From Pseudomonadota bacterium (GTDB taxonomy: Bacteria; Pseudomonadota; Gammaproteobacteria; Burkholderiales; Burkholderiaceae_B), in the NCBI GenBank assembly GCA_023440825.1, contig JAEXRL010000009.1:186001-250000 (forward strand): a stretch of 64,000 nt of DNA, in the 5' to 3' direction. The notes under the pieces were generated by a model, which was not told the DNA's origin, searched no databases, and saw only the letters and a list, made by a program, of their open reading frames with translations. Position 1 is the stretch's first letter; the number at the start of each line of letters is the position of its first letter. Made by a program: the position numbers and the translations under genes. Shown in pieces: positions 1 through 7,434 of the stretch.

Positions 1-1
1 C

Positions 2-547
2 AAGGCGCAAGCGAGGGGCCGGCGTATCTTGTAACTCTTGGGCTGTAAAACCGCCGTTACCATCGGGGCTGATGTGCAGCCAGGAGGCAGAGGCATCACC
101 CGCTTGTTCTTTGTAGGGTGTGTGGTTATAGCGCAGCCATTGCAGATTTTGGTCTGCGTCCAGAGAGGCTTGCAGGCTACGACCAGGATACAGCTTGTAG
201 ATAGAGCGAGCGCTTTCGTTCACCGTTAAAAACTGGAGTAAACCGGGCTCATTGATATTCAGGCGTTGCAGCAGGGCGGCGAGGGTGTCTCCTCGCCGGA
301 TGCGAGTCTCGGCCAGGTAGCTTTGCTCAGAATCTGTTTCCAGCACGGTGATCTCGGTAGGCAGGGCCAACGTTTGCTGGGTTTGATAGATAACAGGGTC
401 TGGAGGGCCAGGTATGACGGCTACAGCGGCTGCGCCGATAAAGGCACACAGAGACAGTCCTAGTAGTCCGGCTTTGATAAAGTAAGCTCGACGATGCCGA
501 GGTTGCTGGATGTTCAGTGGGGCGTCGGGTTTCCCGTTGTGAGACAT
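2..547 (-). CDS. M23 family metallopeptidase, N-terminal part (truncated by window edge)
   Basis: The frame is open from an ATG at 547 to the left edge, giving 182 residues with no stop. The first 20 or so residues are basic and hydrophilic, followed by a single hydrophobic segment (about residues 22-45) that would anchor the protein in the inner membrane. After a Pro-rich linker comes a LysM/OapA-like region (RRGDTLAALLQRL, about residues 94-106) typical of MepM-like murein endopeptidases. The zinc-binding catalytic domain lies outside the window, so the peptidase call rests on the N-terminal architecture and on the position divergent from tyrS, where many Alcaligenaceae carry an M23 peptidase. 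Good evidence for a real gene, moderate for the exact family. Confidence 0.72.
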   Translation of the reverse strand, partial: MSHNGKPDAPLNIQQPRHRRAYFIKAGLLGLSLCAFIGAAAVAVIPGPPDPVIYQTQQTLALPTEITVLETDSEQSYLAETRIRRGDTLAALLQRLNINEPGLLQFLTVNESARSIYKLYPGRSLQASLDADQNLQWLRYNHTPYKEQAGDASASWLHISPDGNGGFTAQELQDTPAPRLRL

Positions 548-804
548 AGAGCCAAAAACCTTGTTTGACGTACGAGTGGCTGTAACTGGGGTAGAGCAGC
601 AACAGACGCGGGTACTAAAAATAAATAAAGACCTTAGGCTCACGAAAGGGGGCCTGTTGGTCTGATAATATAGGGGTTGCCAACTTGCGCACTGGAAACA
701 CTTGGCATAAGCAGCTAATAGTCCGTTATCCTAGCGCATTAGTGTGTAATTTTCGAGTATTTTTAAGCATTTATTGCTATTTAGTTCCGTGGAACGCCCT
801 TTTT

Positions 805-2031
805 ATGTCATCCCCACTAGAAAACCTATCCGCCGATGTCCAGGCAGACCTGAGTCTTGTTAAACGAGGTTGCGACGAGTTACTTGTTGAAACTGATTTT
901 GCGCAGAAACTGGCACGTAGCCGTAAAACCGGCGAAGCCCTGCGTATCAAGCTAGGCCTGGACCCCACCGCACCCGATATCCACTTGGGGCATACCGTGG
1001 TGTTGAACAAAATGCGTCAGCTTCAGGACATGGGGCATAACGTTATCTTTCTGATTGGTGATTTCACCTCCACCATCGGTGACCCCAGCGGGCGCAACAC
1101 GACGCGCCCTCCCTTAACGCCTGAGCAGGTGGTGGAAAACGCTAAAACCTATTACGAGCAGGCCAGTCTGGTTCTGAATCCAGAGCGCACCGAGGTACGT
1201 TACAACTCAGAGTGGTGCGATGCCCTCAGTTCGCGTGGCATGATTCAGCTCGCCTCGCGTTATACCGTGGCGCGTATGATGGAACGGGATGACTTCACCA
1301 AGCGCTTTAAAAGTGGTGTCCCGATATCCGTACACGAATTTTTGTACCCGCTATTGCAAGGCTATGACTCGGTGCAACTGAAGGCCGATCTGGAGCTAGG
1401 GGGTACCGACCAGAAGTTCAACTTGTTAGTTGGGCGTGAATTACAAAAAGAATATGGCCAGGAGCCCCAGTGCATCTTGACTATGCCTTTGCTGGAGGGT
1501 TTAGACGGCATAGAGAAAATGTCCAAGTCCAAAGGGAATTATGTGGGGATCAGCGAGACACCTGACTCCATGTTTGGCAAACTAATGTCGATCTCTGATA
1601 CCTTGATGTGGCGTTATTATGAGTTGCTGTCTTTCCGCAGCGTGGCCGATATTCAAAGCTTGCAGGATCAGGTCCAGCAGGGTTTAAACCCGCGTGATGT
1701 GAAAGTTGCGCTGGCGCAGGAAATCATTACACGTTTCCATGACAAGGCTAGCGCAGAGCGTGCTTTGGAAAACTTTGAGGCTCGCTTTAAGCGTGGCGAA
1801 ATGCCCGAAGACATGCCTGAGGTAACAGTGCCAGGGCAGTTGGGGCTGTTACGAGTTCTGCGTGAGGCGGGCTTGGTGAGCTCGGCTTCTGAAGCGCAGC
1901 GTAATGTTGAGCAAGGTGGAGTGCGTATCGATGGCGAGCGTGTGGAAGACAAAGGCCTGACTCTGGAGCCAGGCACCTATATTCTGCAAGTTGGTAAGCG
2001 CAAGTTTGCCCGTGTTACCTTGAGTGGCTAA
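805..2031 (+). CDS. tyrS: Tyrosine--tRNA ligase
   Basis: Charges tRNA-Tyr with tyrosine in the cytoplasm. The 408-residue protein has the class I signatures HLGH (residues 60-63) and KMSKS (238-242) and ends in an S4-type RNA-binding domain (about 345-408), which matches the roughly 400-residue bacterial TyrRS class. The frame is open further upstream to an ATG at 685, but the 40 extra residues are hydrophobic and unlike any TyrRS, so I place the start at 805. It is transcribed away from the M23 peptidase gene and is followed after 21 bases by the PEBP-like gene. Confidence 0.95.
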   Translation: MSSPLENLSADVQADLSLVKRGCDELLVETDFAQKLARSRKTGEALRIKLGLDPTAPDIHLGHTVVLNKMRQLQDMGHNVIFLIGDFTSTIGDPSGRNTTRPPLTPEQVVENAKTYYEQASLVLNPERTEVRYNSEWCDALSSRGMIQLASRYTVARMMERDDFTKRFKSGVPISVHEFLYPLLQGYDSVQLKADLELGGTDQKFNLLVGRELQKEYGQEPQCILTMPLLEGLDGIEKMSKSKGNYVGISETPDSMFGKLMSISDTLMWRYYELLSFRSVADIQSLQDQVQQGLNPRDVKVALAQEIITRFHDKASAERALENFEARFKRGEMPEDMPEVTVPGQLGLLRVLREAGLVSSASEAQRNVEQGGVRIDGERVEDKGLTLEPGTYILQVGKRKFARVTLSG

Positions 2032-2052
2032 AAATTAAAGGAGAGATGTGCA

Positions 2053-2694
2053 ATGAGACTGCATAGTGATTCTTTTTCTGATCAGGCATTTTTGCCTGAG
2101 CGCTTAGCGTTTTGTCGCTATGACGCGCAAAGCAAAGTGGCTTTGGCGGGTAATGTGAACCCTCATTTGGCCTGGTCTGGTGCTCCTGCACACACACAGT
2201 CTTTTGTGGTGATTTGCCACGACCCCGATGTGCCAAGTCAAGCTGATGACGTGAATCAGGAAGGGCGCGAAGTATCGGCAGATCTGCCCAGAGTGGATTT
2301 TTATCATTGGGTGCTGATAAATGTAGGCGCCCAGGTGCAGTCTCTTGAAGAAGGCTCGTACTCCAAAGGTATTACGCCGCGTGGAAAAGCAGGGCCACTG
2401 GCGCTGGATGATACGCGTCAGGGTATTAATGATTACACGTCGTGGTTTGCTAGCGACCGTGACATGAATGGTGATTACTTTGGCTACGACGGCCCATGCC
2501 CACCCTGGAATGACGCTATTGTGCACCGCTATGTATTTACTGTTTACGCACTGGATGTAGCAGAATTGCCCCTTGAAGGGCGTTTCACAGGCCACGATGT
2601 GGTTCAGGCGATGGCGGGCCATGTTTTAGCGCAAGCCAGCCTGACAGGCCTATATACCTTGAATCCTCGTTTGTTCGAGCACCATGAACGCTAG
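2053..2694 (+). CDS. YbhB/YbcL-family Raf kinase inhibitor-like protein (PEBP fold)
   Basis: A 213-residue protein of the bacterial phosphatidylethanolamine-binding-protein family. Visible family features are the DPDVP motif (about residues 58-62), the F-Y-H-W-V-L-I-N stretch and the GxxGPCPPW..HRYVFTVYAL segment, which together line the anion-binding pocket. There is no signal peptide, so it should be cytoplasmic. A GGAGAG sequence lies about 8 bases before the ATG. It sits 21 bases after tyrS and is probably co-transcribed with it. The biochemical role of bacterial family members is not settled, and nothing here narrows it. Confidence 0.88.
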   Translation: MRLHSDSFSDQAFLPERLAFCRYDAQSKVALAGNVNPHLAWSGAPAHTQSFVVICHDPDVPSQADDVNQEGREVSADLPRVDFYHWVLINVGAQVQSLEEGSYSKGITPRGKAGPLALDDTRQGINDYTSWFASDRDMNGDYFGYDGPCPPWNDAIVHRYVFTVYALDVAELPLEGRFTGHDVVQAMAGHVLAQASLTGLYTLNPRLFEHHER

Positions 2695-2868
2695 ACAGGC
2701 TTAGTATGAGCTTTATTCATCTTGCCGCACGAGGTGCAAGCGGAACTGCGTGATAATTACGACTAAAGTTTGTTCTTTCAGGTGCTCGAGTGTGCTCTTC
2801 AGGCGCACTAGGCACGATGCAGGCTAAAATAAGCTTTTGTTTGCACCTTTACCTTATTAGGAATACCC

Positions 2869-4113
2869 ATGTTTGACCGCTCCCTTACTCTGGATAAAGT
2901 AGACCCCGAACTGTGGGCTGCGATTGAGAAAGAAGATGTACGCCAGGAACAGCACATTGAGTTGATTGCCTCTGAAAACTACACCAGTCCCGCAGTTATG
3001 CAGGCTCAGGGCACTCAGTTAACGAATAAGTACGCGGAAGGCTATCCAGGTAAGCGTTATTATGGCGGGTGTGAATACGTGGATATCGTCGAGCAATTAG
3101 CGATTGATCGTTTGAAAGAGCTGTTTGGTGCCGAAGCAGCCAACGTTCAGCCCAACTCTGGTTCACAGGCGAACCAAGGGGTGTATATGGCTGTGCTCAA
3201 GCCCGGTGACACCGTGCTGGGCATGAGCTTGGCTGAAGGCGGACACTTAACGCACGGCTCACCCGTTAATGCTTCGGGCAAACTGTATAACTTCATCTCT
3301 TATGGTCTGGATTCCGACGAAGTGTTGGATTATGACCGTCTTGAGCAGTTGGCCAAAGAACACAAGCCTAAGTTGATAGTAGGCGGTGCCTCGGCGTACT
3401 CCTTGCATATCGACTTCGAGCGTATGGCCAGAATTGCCCGTGAAAATGGGGCCTTATTCATGGTGGATATCGCGCATTATGCAGGCTTGGTGGCTGGCGG
3501 TGCTTACCCCAACCCTGTGCCGCATGCTGATTTCGTGACCTCTACTACGCACAAGTCTTTACGTGGACCACGTGGCGGTGTGATCATGATGAAAGCAGAG
3601 CACGAGAAAGCGATTAACTCGGCTATATTTCCAGGCATTCAGGGCGGTCCTTTAGTGCATGTGATTGCTGGTAAGGCGGTAGCATTTAAAGAGGCCCTGG
3701 AACCCAGCTTTAAAGATTATGCTCAGCAAGTCGTGAAAAATGCCGATGTGTTGGCACGCACTCTTGTGGAACGTGGTTTGCGTATTGTTTCTGGGCGTAC
3801 AGAAAGCCACGTGATGCTGGTGGATTTGCGCGCCAAGGGCATTACGGGCAAGGTTGCAGAAGAGGCCTTGGGTGCGGCGCATATTACTGTCAACAAAAAT
3901 GCGATTCCGAACGATCCGGAAAAACCTTTCGTGACCAGTGGCGTGCGTTTGGGTACACCCGCTATGACAACGCGCGGTTTCAAGGAAGCGGAAACCGAGT
4001 TGACCGCGCATCTGATCGCCGATGTGCTGGATAATCCCCATGACGAGGCGGTGATTGCTGATGTGCGTCGTCGGGTGCACGAATTAACCAGCCGTCTGCC
4101 TGTATACTCGTAA
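2869..4113 (+). CDS. glyA: Serine hydroxymethyltransferase
   Basis: Interconverts serine and glycine with tetrahydrofolate and supplies one-carbon units. It is a 414-residue PLP enzyme of normal length. The family start (MFDRSLTL..VDPELW), the ELIASENYTSP motif and the PLP-lysine motif TTTHKSLRGPRGG are all present. A 174-base gap separates it from the PEBP gene, so it probably has its own promoter. A G/C-rich hairpin follows the stop codon at 4127-4147. Confidence 0.97.
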   Translation: MFDRSLTLDKVDPELWAAIEKEDVRQEQHIELIASENYTSPAVMQAQGTQLTNKYAEGYPGKRYYGGCEYVDIVEQLAIDRLKELFGAEAANVQPNSGSQANQGVYMAVLKPGDTVLGMSLAEGGHLTHGSPVNASGKLYNFISYGLDSDEVLDYDRLEQLAKEHKPKLIVGGASAYSLHIDFERMARIARENGALFMVDIAHYAGLVAGGAYPNPVPHADFVTSTTHKSLRGPRGGVIMMKAEHEKAINSAIFPGIQGGPLVHVIAGKAVAFKEALEPSFKDYAQQVVKNADVLARTLVERGLRIVSGRTESHVMLVDLRAKGITGKVAEEALGAAHITVNKNAIPNDPEKPFVTSGVRLGTPAMTTRGFKEAETELTAHLIADVLDNPHDEAVIADVRRRVHELTSRLPVYS

Positions 4114-4126
4114 TACTTTTACGAAT

Positions 4127-4147
4127 CGGGCCGCTTAACACGGCCCG
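4127..4147 (+). terminator. Hairpin between glyA and nrdR
   Basis: Perfect 7-bp arms CGGGCCG/CGGCCCG with a 7-base loop lie 13 bases after the glyA stop. No U-tract follows, so this is either a weak terminator, an attenuator, or a 3'-end stabilising structure for glyA mRNA. Confidence 0.5.
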
Positions 4148-4155
4148 CACCTAGT

Positions 4156-4617
4156 ATGAAATGTCCGTTCTGTAATAACGCTGATACTCAGGTTATTGAT
4201 ACCCGTGCTTCCGAAGAGGGCGACTCTATTCGTCGCCGGAGGCGCTGTGCGGCGTGTGAGCGGCGTTTCACTACGTATGAGCGGGCAGAGTTATCCCTGC
4301 CCGCCGTCGTTAAGCGTAACGGCACGCGCATGGAGTTCGATCCGGGACGTCTACGTACGAGCATGGGTGTGGCGCTGCGCAAGCGACCCATCACCATGAG
4401 CACCGTGGATGTTGCCGTTGCACGCATTGAAGAAAAATTACAATTAAGCGGACAACGTGAGGTCAGCTCCGAGTACATCGGTGAGCTAGTCATGGATGAG
4501 CTGCTTAAATTGGATCAAGTCGCCTATGTGCGTTTTGCTTCTGTGTATAAAAGCTTTAAGGATATCCGTGAGTTTGTGCATGCCATAGATGAAATGCGCG
4601 GATCAGGGCACGAGTAA
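4156..4617 (+). CDS. nrdR: Transcriptional repressor NrdR
   Basis: A nucleotide-sensing repressor of ribonucleotide reductase genes. The 153-residue protein has the N-terminal zinc ribbon (Cys3, Cys6, Cys31, Cys34), the basic SIRRRRRC stretch and the ATP-cone domain beginning PAVVKRNGTRMEFD at about residue 49. Its length is typical. Only three bases separate its stop from the ribD start, so the two are translated from one transcript; nrdR followed by rib genes is a common proteobacterial arrangement. Confidence 0.97.
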   Translation: MKCPFCNNADTQVIDTRASEEGDSIRRRRRCAACERRFTTYERAELSLPAVVKRNGTRMEFDPGRLRTSMGVALRKRPITMSTVDVAVARIEEKLQLSGQREVSSEYIGELVMDELLKLDQVAYVRFASVYKSFKDIREFVHAIDEMRGSGHE

Positions 4618-4620
4618 ACG

Positions 4621-5772
4621 ATGCAGGGTCATCTTACTGAGCAAGATACTCACTGGATGCAGCAGGCTTTACACCTGGCAGAGCAGGCTTTGTATTGCAC
4701 CAGTCCTAATCCTCGCGTGGCGTGCTTGATTGTGCGTGATGGTGAACTTCTTGCCAGTGGGGTCACGCAGCAAGCCGGAGGCCCTCATGCCGAGGTCATG
4801 GCCTTAAGACAGGCGGCCGAACGTGGGCTTGAGGTGGCGGGGAGTACGGTATATGTCACCCTAGAGCCGTGCAGCCACCATGGGCGTACACCACCTTGTG
4901 TCGATGCTTTGCTGCAAGCCAAGCCAGCGCGTGTGGTGCTGGCTATGCAAGATCCCAATCCTTTAGTGGCAGGCCAGGGTATACGTCGTTTGCAGCAGGC
5001 TGGTATTCATGTGGCAGGCCCTTTGTGTGTCGAGCAGGCCTTGGCGATTAATGTGGGTTTTTTTGCTCGTATGTTGCGCCAGACTCCCTGGGTTTGGTTG
5101 AAAATGGCATGCTCTTTGGATGGGCGTAGCGCTTTGCCCAATGGTCAGTCTCAGTGGATTACCAGTGCACCGGCCCGCGCCGATGGACACCATTGGAGAG
5201 CTCGCAGTTGTGTGGTTTTAACGGGCATTGGGACGGTGCAAGCGGATAATCCGCAGCTCACAGTACGAGCCGTTCAGACTGAGCGGCAGCCCGTCAGAGC
5301 CATCATTGATACGCATTTTGCGGTTTCCGAGGATGCGGCTATGTTTGATGGCAATCCTTGCTGGGTATTTACCTGCCGACGGGATGAGGCAAAAGCTGAA
5401 CGTTTGGCAGCGCGACAGGTACGCACAATTCTAATGCCCAAGTTTCAAGGGCATGTGGACTTAAGGGCTGTTATGCAGTGCTTAGGCGAGCAGCAGTTTA
5501 ATGAAATACACGTAGAGGCAGGAGCCAAGCTAAGCGGTGCTTTGTTAAGTGCGGACTGTGTCGATGAACTACTCATTTATATGGCTCCTACCCTGTTAGG
5601 GGCGGGGCGTGGTGTGGCGGATTTGGCAGAGCTAAGCCATGTTGATGTTGCGCCTAGGTATGAGTTTTTTGATGTGCAAAGTGTGGGGCCTGATTTGCGT
5701 TTAAGGGCTCGTAAGCAAGCGCATTGGGACAGGCTGTTGCAACAGGTTCAGTCAGTAAAAAGACTGGATTGA
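4621..5772 (+). CDS. ribD: Bifunctional diaminohydroxyphosphoribosylaminopyrimidine deaminase / 5-amino-6-(5-phosphoribosylamino)uracil reductase
   Basis: Catalyses the second and third steps of riboflavin synthesis. The N-terminal deaminase domain has the zinc motif HAE (56-58) with PCSHHGRTPPC (Cys84 and Cys93). The C-terminal reductase domain starts near residue 157 (WVWLKMACSLDGRSA) and contains the TGIGTVQADNPQLTVR region. At 383 residues the length is normal. It lies between nrdR and ribE. I see no FMN riboswitch in the short spacers on either side. Confidence 0.96.
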   Translation: MQGHLTEQDTHWMQQALHLAEQALYCTSPNPRVACLIVRDGELLASGVTQQAGGPHAEVMALRQAAERGLEVAGSTVYVTLEPCSHHGRTPPCVDALLQAKPARVVLAMQDPNPLVAGQGIRRLQQAGIHVAGPLCVEQALAINVGFFARMLRQTPWVWLKMACSLDGRSALPNGQSQWITSAPARADGHHWRARSCVVLTGIGTVQADNPQLTVRAVQTERQPVRAIIDTHFAVSEDAAMFDGNPCWVFTCRRDEAKAERLAARQVRTILMPKFQGHVDLRAVMQCLGEQQFNEIHVEAGAKLSGALLSADCVDELLIYMAPTLLGAGRGVADLAELSHVDVAPRYEFFDVQSVGPDLRLRARKQAHWDRLLQQVQSVKRLD

Positions 5773-5821
5773 CAGGTCAGCACTCTACGTCTGACTACTA
5801 TTTTCACCGAGGTATAAAAGC

Positions 5822-6442
5822 GTGTTTACAGGAATAGTGGCTGCCATTGGGCAGATTTCTGAGGTTCAGGAACTGGACGCAAGCGATGCCAATGCAGGTG
5901 TCCGTTTGCATATCGAAGCAGGGCAACTGAATTTGGAGCGAAGCAAGCTGGGTGACTCCATCGCTATCCAAGGGGCTTGCATGACGGTTGTGCAGCTTTG
6001 GGAGACAGGGTTTGCGGTGGATGTGTCACGCGAAAGCTTGAATCGCACAGTAGGACTGGGGCAAACGGGCGAGGTTAATCTTGAGCACGCCTTGCGCTTG
6101 GGCGATTCGCTAGATGGCCATATCGTGTCAGGTCATGTTGATGGCGTGGCAACAGTCAGTCATTTTGCTACGGTAGGAGAGTCTTGGGATTTACGTATAG
6201 TTGTGCCTACAGAGCTGGCTAAGTATTTTGCTTACAAAGGTTCTGTGACCGTCAATGGCGTGAGCCTAACCGTGAATCAAGTGGACGATATTGCTGCGGG
6301 TTGCGAGATACGTATTAACCTGATTCCACATACGGTGGAAGTGACTACACTGAAACATTTGCACGCAGGCAGCCAGGTAAATATCGAAGTTGATACGATT
6401 GCGCGCTACGTAGAACGTATGGTGAGTTTGCAGCAGAACTAA
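5822..6442 (+). CDS. ribE: Riboflavin synthase alpha subunit
   Basis: Forms riboflavin from two molecules of 6,7-dimethyl-8-ribityllumazine. The 206-residue protein begins MFTGIV, the family hallmark, and shows the two internally repeated lumazine-binding halves (GVRLHIEAG.. and WDLRIVVP..), each with a conserved T-V/L-N segment (LNRT at about 75, VNGVSLTVN at about 145). The start codon is GTG, preceded by CGAGG at 5807-5811. The usual downstream ribBA-ribH genes are absent here; a tRNA gene follows instead. Confidence 0.95.
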   Translation: MFTGIVAAIGQISEVQELDASDANAGVRLHIEAGQLNLERSKLGDSIAIQGACMTVVQLWETGFAVDVSRESLNRTVGLGQTGEVNLEHALRLGDSLDGHIVSGHVDGVATVSHFATVGESWDLRIVVPTELAKYFAYKGSVTVNGVSLTVNQVDDIAAGCEIRINLIPHTVEVTTLKHLHAGSQVNIEVDTIARYVERMVSLQQN

Positions 6443-6478
6443 GGTTTTTTGTAAGTCTTAGATGTTCTATTTAGTGGT

Positions 6479-6508
6479 TTGCTTTTTTCTTTGATCTACT
6501 GCTATAAT
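6479..6508 (+). promoter_or_regulatory. Probable sigma-70 promoter of the tRNA-Ser gene
   Basis: TTGCTT (6479-6484) and a perfect TATAAT (6503-6508) are separated by 18 bases, upstream of the tRNA at 6565. The predicted start would leave a leader of about 50 bases. Confidence 0.6.
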
Positions 6509-6564
6509 AGAATGCTTTCCAGCGTTAGATTACATTTTTTAAATGTAATTCATGTTAGAAAATA

Positions 6565-6655
6565 GGACAGGTGGCCGAGTGGTTGAAGGCGCTCGCCTGG
6601 AAAGCGGGTATACGTTAATAGCGTATCGAGGGTTCGAATCCCTCTCTGTCCGCCA
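6565..6655 (+). tRNA. tRNA-Ser (anticodon GGA)
   Basis: A 91-base class II tRNA. The acceptor stem pairs GGACAGG with TCTGTCC, followed by discriminator G and an encoded CCA. The anticodon loop CTGGAAA gives anticodon GGA, which reads UCC and UCU. There is a long variable arm (ATACG...CGTAT) as expected for serine, and the T loop is GTTCGAATC. It has its own promoter-like sequence and a terminator. Confidence 0.96.
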
Positions 6656-6661
6656 AAATTT

Positions 6662-6698
6662 AAAAGCTCTTGAGACCTTGGTTTCAAGAGCTTTTTTT
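6662..6698 (+). terminator. Rho-independent terminator of the tRNA-Ser gene
   Basis: Perfect 12-bp arms AAAAGCTCTTGA/TCAAGAGCTTTT with a 10-base loop, ending in seven T. It begins seven bases after the tRNA CCA end. Confidence 0.9.
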
Positions 6699-6730
6699 AT
6701 GTTTAGCGTCATCGGTACAGACAGAGCGAC

Positions 6731-7180
6731 TTACTTGTGTTGCTGCGCAATGATGCGGTCTAGCATAGTGCTAAACATGTTTTGCTCTGTGGCGCTCAGG
6801 CAGGAAAAAATTTCCTGATTGCGGCGTGCGATGAGCGTAATGATTTTTTGGTAGAGCCTTAATCCGTCGCTGGTGCAGCGCAGGTGATGACTACGTCCGT
6901 CTTGGGGGTTGGGTTCTTTGTAGACGAGTCCGCGCTGAACTAGAGACTGAATCGAGCGGCTAGCATGACTTTTATCAAGGTTGGCGTATTTAGCCACCTC
7001 ATTGAGCACAATCGGCTCAAAGCGCCCAAGTGCGGCGAGGCAGCGGGCTTCCCCCAAGGCCAGAGATAACTCATCCATATAGGCTTTGTGGGTAACGCTA
7101 TCACTGAGTTTGCTAAGGCTGTGTAGCCGATAGGTCAGAAACTGCTCAAGCAAAGGTGAAGACAGGGCTTGCTGTGGCAT
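6731..7180 (-). CDS. MarR-family transcriptional regulator
   Basis: A 149-residue winged-helix regulator. The recognition region is visible as LALGEARCLAALGRF..VLNEVAKYANLDKSHASRSIQSLVQRGLV, and the wing contains the conserved DGRSHHL (D-x-R) motif. The ATG at 7180 gives a typical MarR length; the frame is open to a TTG at 7246 but the extra residues are not family-like. It is the last gene of the leftward group after the flavin monooxygenase and the DUF2783-like protein, so that pathway is its likely target. An inverted repeat at 7213-7245 lies just upstream. Confidence 0.85.
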   Translation of the reverse strand: MPQQALSSPLLEQFLTYRLHSLSKLSDSVTHKAYMDELSLALGEARCLAALGRFEPIVLNEVAKYANLDKSHASRSIQSLVQRGLVYKEPNPQDGRSHHLRCTSDGLRLYQKIITLIARRNQEIFSCLSATEQNMFSTMLDRIIAQQHK

Positions 7181-7212
7181 GGCTGGGTAGTAGTACAAGA
7201 GTGGGGTGGCGC

Positions 7213-7245
7213 TGACTGTATTGCGTTTTTTACTCAATACAGTCA
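7213..7245. promoter_or_regulatory. Perfect 11-bp inverted repeat upstream of marR-like gene
   Basis: TGACTGTATTG and CAATACAGTCA are separated by an 11-base T-rich spacer. It lies between the stop of the DUF2783-like gene and the ATG of the MarR gene. It could be an operator for the regulator or a 3' hairpin of the monooxygenase transcript; no U-tract follows on the minus strand. Confidence 0.5.
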
Positions 7246-7254
7246 AGCTCGGCT

Positions 7255-7434
7255 TTATAGAGCAGCTTGTGCTTCGGCCTGCTGTAAAAGCTGCATGGCA
7301 CCGTCGAGGCTGTCGTGTCGGGCCAAAAGAGACAAGGCCAGCATGGACAAGAAGACATGGAGTTTGTCCGGGTCTATGCGTCCTATGGTTTCACTCATGG
7401 CAGTGTACAGTGTATCGAGTTCTTGTTCGTTCAT
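7255..7434 (-). CDS. Small acidic protein, DUF2783-like
   Basis: A 59-residue protein starting MNEQELDTLY and rich in Leu and Ala, predicted helical. Its ATG overlaps the stop of the upstream flavin monooxygenase in an ATGA arrangement, which implies translational coupling. DUF2783 proteins are of this size and are known as neighbours of flavin monooxygenases; the assignment comes from size, context and helical composition rather than a clear motif. The function of the family is unknown; an accessory role for the monooxygenase is an inference. Confidence 0.6.
   Translation of the reverse strand: MNEQELDTLYTAMSETIGRIDPDKLHVFLSMLALSLLARHDSLDGAMQLLQQAEAQAAL

Noticed and set aside
38..463. Plus-strand short reading frames at the left edge
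   Set aside because: They are antisense to the M23 peptidase frame, which has a clear membrane segment and LysM-like region.
685..804. Upstream extension of tyrS to the ATG at 685
   Set aside because: The 40 extra residues are hydrophobic and absent from TyrRS proteins; the region is better read as promoter and leader.
2695..2868. Glycine or tetrahydrofolate riboswitch upstream of glyA
   Set aside because: The 174-base gap shows neither the glycine aptamer core nor a tetrahydrofolate motif; it looks like an ordinary promoter region.
5773..5821. FMN riboswitch in front of ribE (and ribD)
   Set aside because: The spacers are 3 and 49 bases long, far too short for the RFN element, and its conserved sequences are absent.
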